The position numbers and the translations under genes were made by a program. Source: Theropithecus gelada (Eukaryota; Chordata; Mammalia; Primates; Cercopithecidae). From it: 64,000 bases of DNA. The notes under the pieces are model-generated. The model was not told where the DNA came from, ran no database searches, and saw only the letters and a program-made list of their open reading frames with translations. Shown here piece after piece: positions 1 through 12,184 of the stretch. The number at the start of each line of letters is the position of its first letter. Positions within the stretch are counted from its first letter, which is position 1. Location: NCBI RefSeq assembly GCF_003255815.1, contig NC_037669.1, forward strand, positions 48,091,560-48,155,559, read 5' to 3'.

Positions 1-1190
1 GTCATGTGACCCAGTGGAGCCCCCACTGTGCCAGGCATGGGGGGCACTTAGTCCATGGGAGCTGGCTCTGGGGCCAGATCAGATGTGGAGGAAAGCTGGG
101 CACACAGGGCGAACATGGCTGCTGCCGCCAGGGCACAGATTCGGGCCTCTCCCTGCCTGCGGTGTGAGCTTGGACAAGTTCCCTAACCTCATGCCTCAGT
201 GTCCCCATGTATAAAATGGAAGAAGAAAAGCAGCCATGCCAGAGGGCTAGGAGACTTGTCAGGCACATTGCTGACCCCGCATTACCTGCGGCCCTAGGGT
301 GGGCCCCACACATCTCCCACTGAGAGGCAAAAGGCCCAGAACCCCTCAGGAAGTGATACCATCCCCAAATCAGTCGTTTTTCCAGGAACTCTGTGCGGGT
401 GTCCACCTCCACCCCACCTGTCCCCTCCCCACTGGTCTGAAGACCATGCTCCTCAAAGCCCCAGGAAGGAGGGGGCTCAGGTGGAGGAATTGGGGCACAG
501 AAGGGAGGAGGGGCAGCCCAGGGCGACTCCCAGGAGCCTCTGAGCCCCCTGAGTGTGTAATGAGGCGGATCTGCTCTGTGTGGCCTGAAAATGCCCAGCC
601 GACTGCCCCAGGAGAGGCCTCTATCAGGCCCGGCATCGGTGGAAACCCGAGCGTCCATTAGTGGGGTCGGGCCAGGGCGTGCAGCCTTTGAAGGTGCAGC
701 CTAGCCGGGACGGTGGGCAGGAACCAGAGCCAGCACCCGGTTCTGGCTGAGGCCAAGGTGTGGGCATGCACGTCCCCTTCCCTGGCTCCCCTGCCCCGCA
801 GGGTGCCTTGGGCAACCCCAGGTCCCCGTGTTTTATGAAGGAGAGGGTTCCAGTAGGCCAAACTCACTGCAGCCACTGACACAGGTAAACTCACTGAATC
901 TGCTCATCTACCCACAGCGGTGGTGTGGCAGCAGCATGCCGGTTTCACAGGGGTGCAGGCAGGGCAGGGCTTGGCTGCCTGCAGCTGCCCCAGTGCTTCA
1001 GGCGTGTCCTTGGAAAAGAGGTGCCCTCTGGGGTCCTCTGGGCTGATGGGTGGGGTGGGGCATGGGACAGCAGTGCCCCAGGTCTCCTCACCTGCCTGCC
1101 CACATGGAGTGAGGTCATGGACCGGCATCCTGCCATGGGCTGGGGCAGGAGGGGCAGCAGTGATTGGCAGGCCCCCGACCAGCAGGGCTA
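1..1190. other. GC-rich unique intergenic DNA
   Basis: No gene is recognisable in either strand. Open frames of 60 to 220 codons here are rich in Pro, Gly, Ser and Arg, overlap each other in several frames and match no family I know, as expected by chance in GC-rich DNA. A MIR fragment is embedded near 158-235. If the locus is the human 3q21.3 equivalent, this is just past the 3' end of EEFSEC, but no EEFSEC coding sequence can be seen. Confidence 0.6.
158..235 (+). mobile_element. MIR SINE fragment
   Basis: The order of words matches the MIR core on the plus strand: a 'gtgagcttggacaagt' block, a decayed 'cctcagt' block and 'ataaaatgga'. It is short and diverged, as usual for this mammal-wide SINE. 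Confidence 0.7.
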
Positions 1191-1199
1191 ATGCACAAG

Positions 1200-1300
1200 T
1201 GAGGAGATAAGGCTTATCTGGAAATGTCCCTGGAATCGAGACTCTGATGGAAACAGGCTTCTGGGTTAATATATTTTTGATAGATAATGTCTCGTAAACG
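1200..1300. promoter_or_regulatory. Candidate GATA-factor cluster with palindromic site
   Basis: A perfect palindrome AGATAAG-G-CTTATCT occupies 1205-1219, placing two strong GATA sites head to head one base apart. Two further GATA cores overlap at 1278-1287 (TGATAG and AGATAA) and a FOX-like GTAAAC lies at 1294-1299. The stretch is AT-richer than its GC-rich surroundings and is not part of a repeat I recognise. Function as an enhancer is an inference from motif density only. Confidence 0.4.
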
Positions 1301-2137
1301 GGAAGCCCTGGGGGCCTGGGGCAGAAGAAGGGGCAGCTTCTGCGTTCCCAGGCCTCCTGCCCTGGCCATGCATGTGCAGGTGCGCACACGGGCATCGGTG
1401 CACCAGGCATCTCTGAGCCTGTGCTGACGTCCGGGTGTGCGTCTGTGCATATGGATCCACAATGTCTCGGACATGTCTGCATGTGCTCCGTGTGTGTTTT
1501 GGGTGTTGGTGTTTGTCAGTGTGTGTCTCTTTGGGTGTGGGAGTGGGGTGAAGGAGGATCGAGTCCAGTATGCACAGGGTGGTGGCATGTGTGTATCCAG
1601 TGCCAGTTTGCCCCATGGGCAAAGGGCATGCAGGTTGATGGGGCCTCTTCTCCAGGACTGGGTAGGATTCAAGGGAGGCTGATCACTCCATTCTACAGGA
1701 AGCATGCCAGGGCCAGACCCCTGTCTGGGGAGCACAGGAGACTGTCGGTCCGAGCTCACTCTGGGGTTGGTCCCAGCCCTGGCCTCCTCTGCCGAGCAGC
1801 CTCCATGTGGGGGTTAGCATTTCCAGATTCCCTTCCAGAGACCAAGGCCAGTCCCCTGACAGCCTCCCAGCTCCTAGTTCAGCCTTGTCTGTCCTCTGAG
1901 GCTGAGAGACTGGGGAGGCCTCCTGCCAAGGGGCTGCATGGGCAAGGTCTTGAAGGGAGAGTAGGAGTTTGCCAGAGCAAGGAAGGGTGGCACTCACCAG
2001 AGGGAACAGCAGAGTGAGGGCTGTGTCGAGGGAGCGCTCACTGGGGCCCATGTGCCTGCTTGCTGAGGAGGGATGAGGTCATGGCTCCGGACCCCCCAGC
2101 CCCTGCTGCACCTCCAGGAGCCTCCACACAAGCAGCC
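1301..2137. other. Unique intergenic DNA with TG-rich patch
   Basis: No gene is recognised. A degenerate TG-rich patch runs from about 1432 to 1600 and is too interrupted to be called a clean microsatellite. The rest is GC-rich single-copy-looking sequence. Confidence 0.5.
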
Positions 2138-2215
2138 CAGATTAAAAAGAGTAATTAGCATTTGGCTGATAACGGGTTTGAGCCATTAATTAGCCTGCTC
2201 AGCCGGCACCAGGCT
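2138..2215. promoter_or_regulatory. AT-rich homeodomain/GATA island
   Basis: Within GC-rich DNA this island packs TAATTAG (2152-2158), TGATAA (2167-2172) and ATTAATTAG (2185-2193). The two TAATTA cores are typical Antp/LIM/paired-class homeodomain sites. No repeat family explains it and it ends where a G-rich minisatellite begins. It looks like a conserved non-coding element, but conservation cannot be tested here. Confidence 0.4.
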
Positions 2216-2218
2216 GGG

Positions 2219-2350
2219 CTGCTGGGAGTTGGGGCAGAGGCAGAGGGAGTGCTGGGAGTGGGGTGGAGGCAGAGGGAGTGCTGGGAGTGGGGCGGAGGCA
2301 GAGGGAGTGCTGGGAGTTGGGGCGGAGGCAGCAGGGAGTGCTGAGAGTGG
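2219..2350. repeat. 29-30 bp G-rich minisatellite, about 4 copies
   Basis: The unit starts with gctgggagt, continues with a G-run and gcagaggcagagg-type sequence and ends in ggagt. It is present about four times with small changes (t/g after gggag, a/g in the middle); the last copy is degenerate. The plus strand carries repeated runs of three or four G. Confidence 0.85.
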
Positions 2351-4140
2351 AGCTCGAAAGGCTCTACGGGGGCTCCACTCCCCTTGCTGAGCACTGGTGA
2401 TGGTGAGGGAGGTGTTGGGGGCACTATGAACAATGTGGCTAGACCTCGGGCAGCCAGGGAGGCCTAGAAGGCTGTCTGCTGGGTGTGGGGAGGCCTTGGA
2501 GCCCTGAAAGGGCATAGGCAGGGGGTGGGGCGTGGTGTCCAGTTGGGATTTCAAGAGACCCCTCTGGCCTCCTGAGGGAGCCAATAGCAGGGCCTGGAGA
2601 TCAGGGCTCCCCCACCCCCAACACAAACGGGGCAGAGGCCATGTGGGTTGGAGAGGACCTGGGACCAGTGGTTGGTGATTGGATGTGGCAGCCGAGGGGC
2701 GGGGACAGTCCAAGCTGAGGCCTGGGAGGAAGAGGACGTTTGGGAAGTCTCGGGATTGAAAACAGGGAGGTGAAACTTGAGAGGAGAGGTACATTTGGGA
2801 AGAAGCCCCAAGCTGAGTGCTTGAATATTTACAAGGCCTCCTGTGTACAGGCCCTGCCACTGTGCTGGAGGCAGCAGTTGGGGAAATGGAGACCCCGCCC
2901 ACATCCCAGCCCATTGCTCCCTGGGGCAGGGCCAGTGCAGGGACCTCAGAGGGCGGTGGGAGGGACAGCCTGGCCTAGATCCTTACCTCCCACCTCACAG
3001 TGTGGCCTGCAGCCCCCTCTGCAAAGGAGGCTGTCGGGCCGGCTCTGCCTCCCTGGCCCACCCAGGCCAGCAAGTTGAAGGTCACATGGCCACACCCCTG
3101 GAGCCCTGACTGAGGTGTTGCTCAGTCCCCACGTGCTCCCCCCACATTATGACTGGCCCTCATGAGGGAGACAGTGCAGCAGAGAGAAACAGCCACATCC
3201 CACAGCCACAGCGGGCCTCTAGGTCAAGGCCCAGCTGGGAGCCCAGGCTGACCCGGACCTGGGGCATGGTGCCAGGCGCAGCCAGGCCTCACCCCTCAAG
3301 GTCACTCCATAGACTCAGCCCTGAGCCTCCAGCATCCCACATAGCCACCACCTGGCAGGCCCTAGCATCCGTTTCCCCTGCAAGGCTTGCACAGCCCAAC
3401 ATCACCTGTGGGAGGAGACCCCGTTAGCAGGGCCAGTTCTGTGGAGCCACCTGAAGAGGCACAGAGGCAACAGAGCTGTGGCCAGCACAGTGTGTCCCAG
3501 CAGAGGGGCCGCTGAGGGGCCACTGGCCCAAGGCAGAGTCTCCAGTAAGCCGCTTGGCCCTCCAGCTCCGACACGCCTGTGTCTTCACTGCCGTCTCCCA
3601 TCACTTCCCCTGCCTCTCTCTGGTCCTTTATGGACAACCCTGCCTCCTGCCAAGGTCTAGTTCACCTCTTTCCTGTCCACGCCCTGAGGCTTGGGGCCCC
3701 AGCCCTTGAGTGATGTCTATCAAGGACCCCTGGGCAACCTGCCAAGGTAGAGGCAGGCTGGAGGGTAGGGTCTGTGAGGTGTGGTTACCTGCAGACAGAC
3801 CCCGGGGGTCTCTTTAGCTTTCTCCTCCCACACACTCACTCCCAAGCTTCCACCCTGGGCCTGCCCCCATGGCAGCCACTCTCTGCTGGGCCCTCCCTGC
3901 TCCCAGCTCTTCAACTCCTTCTATGGGGACCTGAGGACCCAGGGACCCAAAGGACCTCGGACTGGGAGTAGAGAAAGGCAGATGGGGGGCGGAGCCAGGC
4001 TCCTCAGAGCCCCAGGGAGAGGCCCTGGAAATTTCCCACACTCTGGAGCTGGGGCTCAGACCAGGCTACAGAGGCCAAGTTCCTGACCCTTCCCTATCCT
4101 GTCCCAGTCAATTACCAACCAAGATTCTCCCAAGCCAGTT
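2351..4140. other. GC-rich unique intergenic DNA
   Basis: No gene, RNA gene or clear transposon is recognised. The many short overlapping open frames have chance-like composition. Confidence 0.5.
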
Positions 4141-4147
4141 ACCCACA

Positions 4148-4290
4148 CCATCCCCAGACTGTCATCAGCACCACCACCATCACTAACTTCACCATCACTC
4201 CATCATTTAACGTCACTACTAACATCAATGCCACCATCACCTCATAGCGTAACTAACCTCACCACCATCATCATCAGCATCACCAGCTAC
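4148..4290. repeat. Degenerate (ACC/ATC)n trinucleotide repeat
   Basis: The plus strand repeats caccatcac, catcatc and caccacc words with interruptions such as taacttc. Its complement is the GGT/GAT motif that makes the big array at 34518-36096 and several smaller arrays. This is the only copy with the C-rich strand on top. Confidence 0.8.
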
Positions 4291-6685
4291 CTTCTCAGAT
4301 TGGTTTGGGGAAGACCTGTCCGGAGGCCGACAGGGAGGAGCGTGACGCAGTTGGCCAGGAGGGAGATGTCATGCCCAGGCTCAGGCAAGAGGGAATGGGG
4401 TGTGAGTGGGGCCATGGCTGGAGTCAGTAAAGAGGAGGAGAAGGAGGCAGATTTGAAGATGATCCCAGAGTTACATCAGCTGGCCTTGGCACTGACTGGG
4501 CAAGCGAGGGGAGGCCAGACTTAGAGGATCTAGAGTCCCTGGCCAGCCTTTGCCCAGAGTTGTTGGGCACAAGAGATGGGAACCCTGCAAAGGAGGGGGT
4601 GGGCAAGATGCCTTGGCAAGCTTTGCTGCAGAATTCCTGAGTCCAAAACTCGGATACCCTTGGGGAATTTGGCTTGGAAAGCCTCTTCCTGGACAGCTGT
4701 GTATTGGGTCTGGGTGGACACAGAGATAGGTCACTGGCACACAGGTACAGCAAAGATGTGGGATCCTGAGGCCACAGGGAGGGATAGAGCTAGAGAAGAG
4801 ATGGGCCCAGGGAGCACTCTACGGTGCCAGGGCACAAGGGGACATGCAGGGCAGGGGAAAGTAGGCATTGCTTGAGATGCCCATGAGCCATGAGTGCCAG
4901 GCCCAGGGAAGAGGGCAGTGGGGTGGAGCCTCAGACAGGCTTCCTACAGAAGTGGGCAGGGCACTTCTGGGTGGCTGGTGGCCGTGGGTGGGCACCAGGC
5001 GAGACTGTTGTGCGATGGGTGTGGCGTGAGATGAAGCAACCTGCTTCCTAATCAGATGCAGAGTGGACGATAGGGTGGAAGATAGCCAACAGTCAGCAGC
5101 ACCTCACTGCCCCAGTGCTCACCGTGGGGGGATCCACCCCCGCACTGGACAGGCCTCCCCAGGTCTCCCTGCCACCTTGCCCCACTCTGTCTCCAAGCCT
5201 TGGCTGGCGATGCTGCTCTCCCCGCCAGGGTCCACACTCCACTCAAGCCCGCATCTCCCTTGACCTCAGGGCTCTCGCACAGATGTCTCCCAATGGGCAG
5301 AGTGGGAGGAAGAGAAGCAGGTTCTGGTCCCTGTGCTGCCCGAAGGACAGTGCTGCTCCAAGGAAGGTCTCCTGGCCGGCCTCTTATGGATGGGGGGGAA
5401 AGAGAGGAGTGGCTTTGGGACCCCTGCTTCCTGGAGTTCCTCACAGAGGGGAAACTGAGGCAGGGGAGGGGTTGGTCCTCTGCCCAGCCCCCCAGCACCT
5501 TTGGGGGGAAGTGGCTGTTGCCAGCTGATGCCTGTGGAAAGGACCAGCTCAAGCCCGCCAGGTCCCGGCACAGAGCAGGACTTGGGGACCAGGGTCTGGG
5601 TGCCTGTGTGGACACATTGACCGGGCTGGGACCCACCCCTGCCTCCCACCATGGACAGCTTGGTGGGCTGCCGATAAGGAGAGACGGTTGCAGAGTCACC
5701 AGGCCCCAGTGATAAGACAGACAAGCATCTCCCAGTGGCCGGAAGGTAGGGGAGGGGCCCACCGGGGGAGCACCCACATCTTGGGTGGGAACACGGAGGC
5801 TGCTGGTTCTAGGCAGTGCCCACCCTGCCCCCAGGGGCACAACAGCCCTCCCCAAGGCATCTGGGCAGCTGCCAACACAGTGCAGCAGGGCCCTGGCCTG
5901 GCCCACCCTGCAGGACCTCCCAACAGCGGCCCTGCCTAGCTCCAATCCCACCTCAGCCTTGCTCAGCTCCACATGCAGGCTCCTCAGGGTTCCCTCGCAC
6001 ACCAGGCCCTGTCCCCCTCCACCTCTGTGCAGCTGTGCCCCTGCCTGGAGCACCCCCATGCCATGCCCATCTCCCGCCCCTTCTTCCAGGCGCAACAGCT
6101 TTTCCCTGAATGAACTGCCAGCGAGGAGAGAGGGTTCTGGGAAGTTGGGGCTGTGACAGAGTTGGAGTGGGGTGGCAGGTGACACACAGGGGAGGTGGGC
6201 GTGTCCCTGTGGAAGGGGCCCAGTATGTCATGGGGTTCTTTTGCTGGAGACATTGGGGCTGTCTCTTCTTGCTGGGGTTGCAGAGCTGGAGAGCATGAAC
6301 TTGAAGCCACTGCAGCCATCTTGTCCCCCTGAAGGGAATGAGGTTCACAGCACAAAGGGGTGACGGCCATGCCGAGAAAGGCCAATGGAGAAATGAAGAG
6401 ATGGGTTCCTGCTAGTCCCATCTGAGCCCTGGATCCAGCTATGCCTGGAGCCCACCCCCGTGTCATGGAGGCCACACATTCCCTTGGTTGCAGAAGCCTG
6501 GTGCCTCGGGGTCCTGCTTTGTGACTCAGAGAGTAATCCTGGTGGGTGCGGTCAGCCGTGCCTCTCACCGACCCAGCAGGGTTCCTGACCAGCAGCAGGT
6601 CTTGTTGCTTCACCTTCAAAGCCTGTCCCGAATCAGTCAGCCCCCACCCCACAGCCTCCAGCCCAGCCAGACCCAGTCACCTCCC
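4291..6685. other. Unique GC-rich intergenic DNA
   Basis: Nothing recognisable. A 377-codon open frame on the minus strand (5052-6185) is the longest in this part, but it is Pro/Ser/Gly-rich, has no domain I know and is matched by long open frames in other phases, so it is treated as chance. Confidence 0.5.
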
Positions 6686-6689
6686 GCTT

Positions 6690-7260
6690 GGACCATCACA
6701 ATTGCCTCACCCTGGTCTTCTGCTCTGCCGGCTGCAGCCAGAGAATCCTGTTGAAACGTGTCAGGGCCCCTCTTCTCTGTTGTAAACCTTCTCGCCCGCA
6801 CCTTCCCCAGGGCAATTGCCAGAGTCCTCACCATGACCCCCAGGCCCTGCACGACCTCCCTGACCTCCTCTCCCATCTCCCCGCTCTGCCCCGGTCTCCA
6901 GCCTCGGGAGAGGGAGCCCCTGCTCCTGGATGCCCCAGGCACTCCCTCCCGCCTCAGGGCCTCTGCATGAAGCTCTAGCTGCCCCCAGCTTGCTCCCCAC
7001 GCATTCTGCATTGAGCAGCTCCATTGCCCCCAGCCCCTCAGTAAAAATCCACATTCTCACCGTCCTCTGTTTCATCCTTCTTTCTAGCTGGGCTCTCCCA
7101 CTCTCAGCATTCGCCTATTGACCTCATTTACCGTCAGTGTTCCCATGGGAAGGGGGCTCTAGGGACAGGGGTTTCTGTCCTTTTGCTCACTGCTGTGTCC
7201 CAGTGCCAGGTAGAGCACCCAGAACATGCCTGGCACTCCACACACAGGAGCACTCAGGGG
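6690..7260 (+). mobile_element. L2 LINE 3' region
   Basis: Blocks follow L2 consensus order on the plus strand: an 'aatcctgttgaaac' block, 'aggccctgcacgacctcc', 'gcctcagggcctctgca' and a final 'tcactgctgtgtcccagtgcc' with 'atgcctggcac'. This is the C-terminal reverse-transcriptase region plus the 3' UTR of an old L2, with no open frame left. Confidence 0.7.
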
Positions 7261-7554
7261 CCAGTGGGGCTTAAGTGAGTTGGTCCATGCAGGGTCCCCA
7301 TGAATGGAGCTGATCTCATTATTGCTGTCACTGTTTCTGGCCACACTGTCACGGTGACCTTCATCAACAGCGACAGGGCAAGTGTACTCCAGTTCACACG
7401 TGCTGAGGTGCCAGGCTGCACCCCAGCTCCTGTGCTCGGTGCTCCCTGCTGACCTAACAGAGGCAGCAGCCCCATCTCAGCCCCCAGCCAGGCCCCAGAG
7501 GCCTTCCCAACCTTCCCCAGTCTTGCCAGCCCACCCTGTGGCCCCAGGGGCCTT

Positions 7555-7960
7555 CCCATCTGATTGGGTCACTTCTCTGCACCCCAAAGGGTGAAATCCA
7601 AGCCCTCAGCTCGGCATTCCAGGACTCTAGGATGTGGCCGGAACCTCCCAACCCCACCATGTGCCCACCACTAGGGTCCCCAGACCAGACTGAGCCTGCA
7701 CCTCCCTCTGCCTACACTGTGCCCTCATCCAGTCCTGCTCCCTCAGCACCCCATCCTCACCTGTCTGCACCCTCTCATGACCCAGCTCGTGGCCCCTCGG
7801 GAAGTGCAGTTTTCACCTCCTGCTCCAAATCTACAGCTCAGACACAGTGTCTGTGCCAAGGCTCACATCTGCCTTTCCAGCCTGGCTGTTTCCCCAGGAC
7901 TCCACGCACCCACCTGTGCCTCCTCTGTGCTCCCAACAGCAGGCGGCTCTGCCTGACTCC
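7555..7960 (+). mobile_element. Second L2 LINE fragment
   Basis: The words 'gtcacttctctgcacccc', 'gtgaaatccaagccctcagc' and 'ggcattccaggact' follow the L2 stretch that reads in consensus as loss of lysine-rich frames before the 3' end. It has the same orientation as the preceding L2 and may be a second insertion or a duplicated segment. Confidence 0.55.
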
Positions 7961-8500
7961 TCTCCTGCCCCCACCACCCCATGCCCACACCAGCAAGGCC
8001 CAGGCCTTCTTCCAACACATCCCAATCTGATCTTCCCCCATTCTGCTGCACCACCCCAGGCCAGGCCACTCCCTGGGAACACACCCTAGCATCCCCCCAG
8101 CGCCCCACAGGCTGTCCACACACAGCTACGGAGAGCCTGTCAGTGATGGCCATTCCCTGCCCCGACTCTGCCCACCACCCCCCAACTTTGCCCAGCATCC
8201 CTGACTGTGCTCAGCACCCTGATACTGCCCAGCACCCCTGTGGCCAGCCCTCGCCCTGACTCTGCACCCCAGAGTAGCTATGCCTATGCACCTCTGACTA
8301 GCACTGCTACCATGATTTGGAATGAGGCACGTACAGGGACTGAGTTGGGGTTGGTCACCCCTCAACTTATCAGTTGCTATTCCTCACCCTGTCTCTAGAC
8401 CTCTGCCTCTGCCCCTGCTCTCTGGGCCCCTCTGTGCCATCCCCTCAAGACCAGAGGACATCACATGTCCCTCCCGACTCCATCCCAGTCAGCAATGCTC
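7961..8500. other. C-rich low-complexity intergenic DNA
   Basis: Dense in cagcacccc/gcccc words, with no gene. The part around 8150-8250 repeats short 'cagcaccc' motifs but has no fixed period. Confidence 0.4.
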
Positions 8501-8504
8501 TTCA

Positions 8505-9170
8505 TCCCCATACAAATTAAAGCAACTAGGAAGTGCCATTTTGCATTGGTCAAACTGGTAAAAATTTTTACAGATTGATAATATCAAGTGTTGGAGAAGA
8601 GCGAGAGCAGTGGGAATTTGATGCTTTTAGGAATGGACATCGCACAACATTCTGGAGAGCCAGCTGCCACGTCTATTAAATTAAAAATGCACGGGCCCCA
8701 TGGGCACAAGCACTCACTCACATGTGTGCACAGAGAAGAGGAGAAGGGCTGCTGGTGGCAGTCCTGCCTGAAACGGGAAAAAAATGACATGTTCATCAGT
8801 AGTGGTGTGGACAGCAAAACAGTGCTGTGTGGCCATAGAGTGAAATACTCAACGAGAGGTAAAGGAATGAAGTCTGAGTGTCCTGTGGATAAATCCTGAA
8901 AACAGGTGAAAAAAGTTGCAAAAGGATACATGCAGAATGATGCTGTTTACATTGACAGCCAAAACTTCACAAAGTGATACTGTGTGCTCTGTGAATGCAG
9001 GCATGGATATTTAACCACATGGAGAAAGGCATGCAAGGATGTGCTTCAAACTGACCACCAGGAGCTGCCAGCATGGGGAGTTAGGAAGGGCAGTGGTGGG
9101 CAAAGGGCACTCCAGCCTTATGTTTTCATTTTGTTCAGAGACTGTATCTGTGCATCATTCACAAACTAGA
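8505..9170 (+). mobile_element. L1M LINE remnant (3' end of ORF2)
   Basis: The blocks 'caaactggtaaaaat', 'atatcaagtgttggagaag', 'acatgttcatcagtag' and 'gttgcaaaaggatacatgcag' follow the order of old mammalian L1 ORF2 3' sequence and 3' UTR. It is fragmented by deletions and has no coding capacity. Confidence 0.7.
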
Positions 9171-9482
9171 GGTGAGCGAGGGAAAGGTTCTGTGCAGTCC
9201 AGAGGTGTACAGGAATAAGAGCCAGACCGGCGCCTGCTTGCTCACAGCCACCCAGCCCTTGTTTCCTGGAGACCAGGTCTCTAGTCAGTTAATGAAAGAC
9301 TAGCCCTGTGTGGTGAGGCCCCGGTCTCTGTGGCTGCCCTCGATCCCACCCTCAAAAGCCGTAGCTCTGGGGCCAGAGACACAAGGAAGCCTGGGGTTCA
9401 GACACGTCCATGGGGTTTGTCATGCCTAAGAGTTCATTCCTGAGCCCTGTGCTGGCTGCGGGGGGAGCAGGGACAGCCAAGA
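9171..9482. other. Unique intergenic DNA
   Basis: No gene or repeat recognised between the L1M remnant and the GA-rich tract. Confidence 0.45.
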
Positions 9483-9484
9483 CC

Positions 9485-9680
9485 CAGAGACAGTGAGAGA
9501 AAGGGAGAGAAACAGATACACAGAGAAAGGCCAGGAGAGCCAGAGACAGTGAGAGGGGCAGAGACATGGAGACGGGAAGAAAGAGTGAAAGGGACAGACA
9601 CAAAGAGAGACAGAGAGAAAAGAAGTAGAGGGGGAGAAACAGAGAAAACAGACACAGACAGTCAGAGAGGCCCTGGGCAG
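9485..9680. repeat. GA-rich (GAGACA-type) purine tract
   Basis: Degenerate repeats of gagaca, agagag and cagaga on the plus strand make a strongly purine-biased stretch. It gives long serine/leucine/cysteine-rich open frames on the minus strand, which are artefacts of composition. Confidence 0.8.
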
Positions 9681-9719
9681 AGCAGGAGTGGGAGGCTGTC
9701 GCACAGGCGCGTGGCTCCG

Positions 9720-9860
9720 CCTGCTTGGATTGGTCAGAAATGACTGCAATTAAAGCCCATAATTGATTCCCTTGGATGACGAGGATCATTTCAATGCAGA
9801 GAATTAAGGTTTTCTTCCAAGATGGAAATAAAGATTAATTTGCAATTTCCTTCCTCACTG
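9720..9860. promoter_or_regulatory. Homeodomain/PBX-type AT-rich island
   Basis: The segment contains GCAATTAAAG, CATAATTGATT, GAATTAAGG and AAGATTAATTTGCAATTT words, giving five or more TAAT/ATTA cores and a PBX/HOX-like TTGATT in about 140 bases. A CCAAT-type word in reverse (ATTGG at 9729-9733) lies at the left edge. It stands between a GA tract and GC-rich DNA and resembles no repeat I know. It is a candidate ancient conserved enhancer. Confidence 0.45.
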
Positions 9861-12050
9861 CACATGTGAGAATGGTCCCTGCTGGGAAGAAAGCTCAGCC
9901 CTGGCAGGTGGGCTGGGGGTGGGGGGGCCTCAGGACCTGAGGCCACAGCCTCCCAGGAGAGGGCACGGCCCAGGACCACCTGCCTCCTTGGCTGGCACAG
10001 AGGTGTGGGCGCCCTGCTCAGACACGGGCCTCCAAGCCCAGGGTCCCTGCAGTTGGATGGGACTGTGAGAGACCGGGCCCATCAGGCCTCCACCACCTTT
10101 GACAAGCCCTCCGCATCCTTCTTTCCTCGCAGGCCTCATCAGCTCCTTTTCCTAGGAAGGACTCCCCAGTTCCCGAAGCAGTCTGATATGCAGAGCCCCA
10201 GTGGAAGATGACAGGACAGTACTGGAGGGGAGAAGTGGGGACCCCAACACTTCCCTTCCCTCCCTCCAGGGCCCCCTACTCCTGCCGCCCTGGCTGGGCT
10301 CCCTGAGCTGGGAAGTACACACTGGAGTCTAGCAGGGTGCTCCTCTCCAGCCCAGGCCCCGCTGTGCCCCCTCCTCTGGGGGTGCCTCAGGCTCAGAAAC
10401 ATATGCAGGTTTCGGAATCAGCGGCCCTGGCACCTGCCCAGGACCTGCCATCCGGACCCACCACCTCTCAGGACAAGCAGGCTCTCAGGCCTCACAGAGG
10501 TCTGCCCAGCCTGGGAGCATCGGAGGGCCGGCCAGGGCCAGACGGGACCATGAGCCTACCCTCTCCTGGGCCCCAGGAGCCAGCGTGGCGGCTTTGTCCT
10601 GTGGCATTTCTAGCCGCCCACCTTGTCCCCGGGGCCTTGTCCCCAGCAAAGTGTGCCAAAGGCCCCTCGCCAGCCACCCTTCCAGGCCCACACTCTGCTG
10701 AGGCCCTGGCAGGGCAGGGTTACCAGTCTGGGCTCAGAGGCCTGGAGCCTGCACAACCTTTGAGCAAGCTGAACCTGTCCACAGCAGCAGAGGCTCTGCC
10801 TTTCCAGCTGGGGTGACCCTGCACTCGCCCTGGGGTCCCAGTGTGAACAGGGGGGTCAAGAGGAAGCGGCACCTCCCGCCTGCAGTCTCCTCGGATCTTG
10901 CCTGTGCAACCTCAGAGTGGGGCCTTCGGGGTCCCAAGAACAGGGATTTGGGCTCTGGGCTGTGCACAGTCTCTGAGACCCGCCTCTGGGCCTGTCCCTC
11001 ACCTGTGGCCTTCCCAGGTCAGCTGCCGGCGCCACAGCCCCACAGTTGTGAGTGCCTGGAGCTGCCCATTCAGCCTCTTGTGCCGACTTTTCCCGAGGGT
11101 GACCTCTGGACGACCTCCTGGTGCACACCGGGAGGAGGAAGAGCAGGTTTATGAGCTGGCGGGGCGCATTCCTAAGGGCAGCCTGGTGGCCTGGGCCTAT
11201 CTCACCATTGCCACAGGACTGAGGGGCCCCCCGAGCCTCGGCCCACCTCTGACCTGGCTGACCTGTGGGCACCAGGAGGCCAGGACCAGGGGATCACATT
11301 GGGGTCTCAGCCCGGGTTACCCTGGAGCTGGGCTGGGCCCAGTGGCTGCCGTGTGTCTCCAGTACAGCCTCCGCTTATTCCTCCAGGGACAGGGAGCTCC
11401 CTCCACACTACCCCCGCCGACTGATAACTCCATTTCAGATGGCGCAAGAATTCTCTCATAGATGGTTTGTGGAAAAAAACAGCAGCTCTGGGGCATTCAT
11501 GAAGACCAAGTTGCCCAGCACGGTGCCGGGCGCTCAGCCAGAGCCATCTCTGAACCCTCTGGGGGGTCCCAGTTCAGCCTGCAGACCTACAGAACTGCCT
11601 GTCCCTATGGCCCTGGGGCAACTGCAGAGCCTGGGCCAGTGCTCCGAGGCTGGCGTCTCAGCCCCAACCCTGGATCCCTAGAACTCTAGCAGAGCCAACA
11701 GGGCAGGACTGTCATCTCTGGAAAGCTGGGTGCAGGCCTTGGGTAGCCTGGCATGGGGTGGCTCCTGCATACATTCAGGAGTGAATGGAGCCTCGGTTTC
11801 TCTGAGGCTCCCCAGGGTCAGGGGGATGGAGGGCAGTGCTTCTGTACAGAAAGGCTCGAGGGCAGCTGGAAATGCCGGTCCTGGCCTGGGGGATGGTCTC
11901 CCACATGGGCCCTTGTACAGGGGGTTGGGGTCCCAAGAGGAAGGCAGGGGAGTGTGCAGGACCATGCCTCAGACACAGGGGCCAAACCTTGAGAACCTCG
12001 TTCTCACTCCTCGGGCCCTGAGGCCCCCTGGCTGCTCTCGGCGGCTGGCC
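9861..12050. other. GC-rich unique intergenic DNA
   Basis: No gene recognised. Several 100-190 codon open frames on both strands overlap in multiple phases and carry no recognisable domain. Confidence 0.5.
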
Positions 12051-12054
12051 CTGG

Positions 12055-12160
12055 CCCATTCGTTTATTGATCCCTTTGACCCATCATTGAACCAAAGTTT
12101 CCTGAACCCTTGCTTGGGCCAGATCCAGGCCAGGGCCCAGAGGAAGCTTGAAACATCCTG
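12055..12160 (-). mobile_element. Probable L2 LINE 3' end fragment
   Basis: 'cgtttattgatcc', 'cattgaaccaaagtttcctgaac' and 'ttgcttgggccag' resemble the reverse complement of the L2 tail (attcattgaacaaatatttcctgagc). It is short and diverged. Confidence 0.4.
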
Positions 12161-12184
12161 TCCCCTGACAAGGGGGCGCCCGGG
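12161..12184 (+). promoter_or_regulatory. CTCF-like motif
   Basis: The core ACAAGGGGGCGCC resembles the CTCF consensus CCASYAGRKGGCRS with a mismatch at the leading CC. It lies in unique DNA. Only a motif impression supports it. Confidence 0.25.
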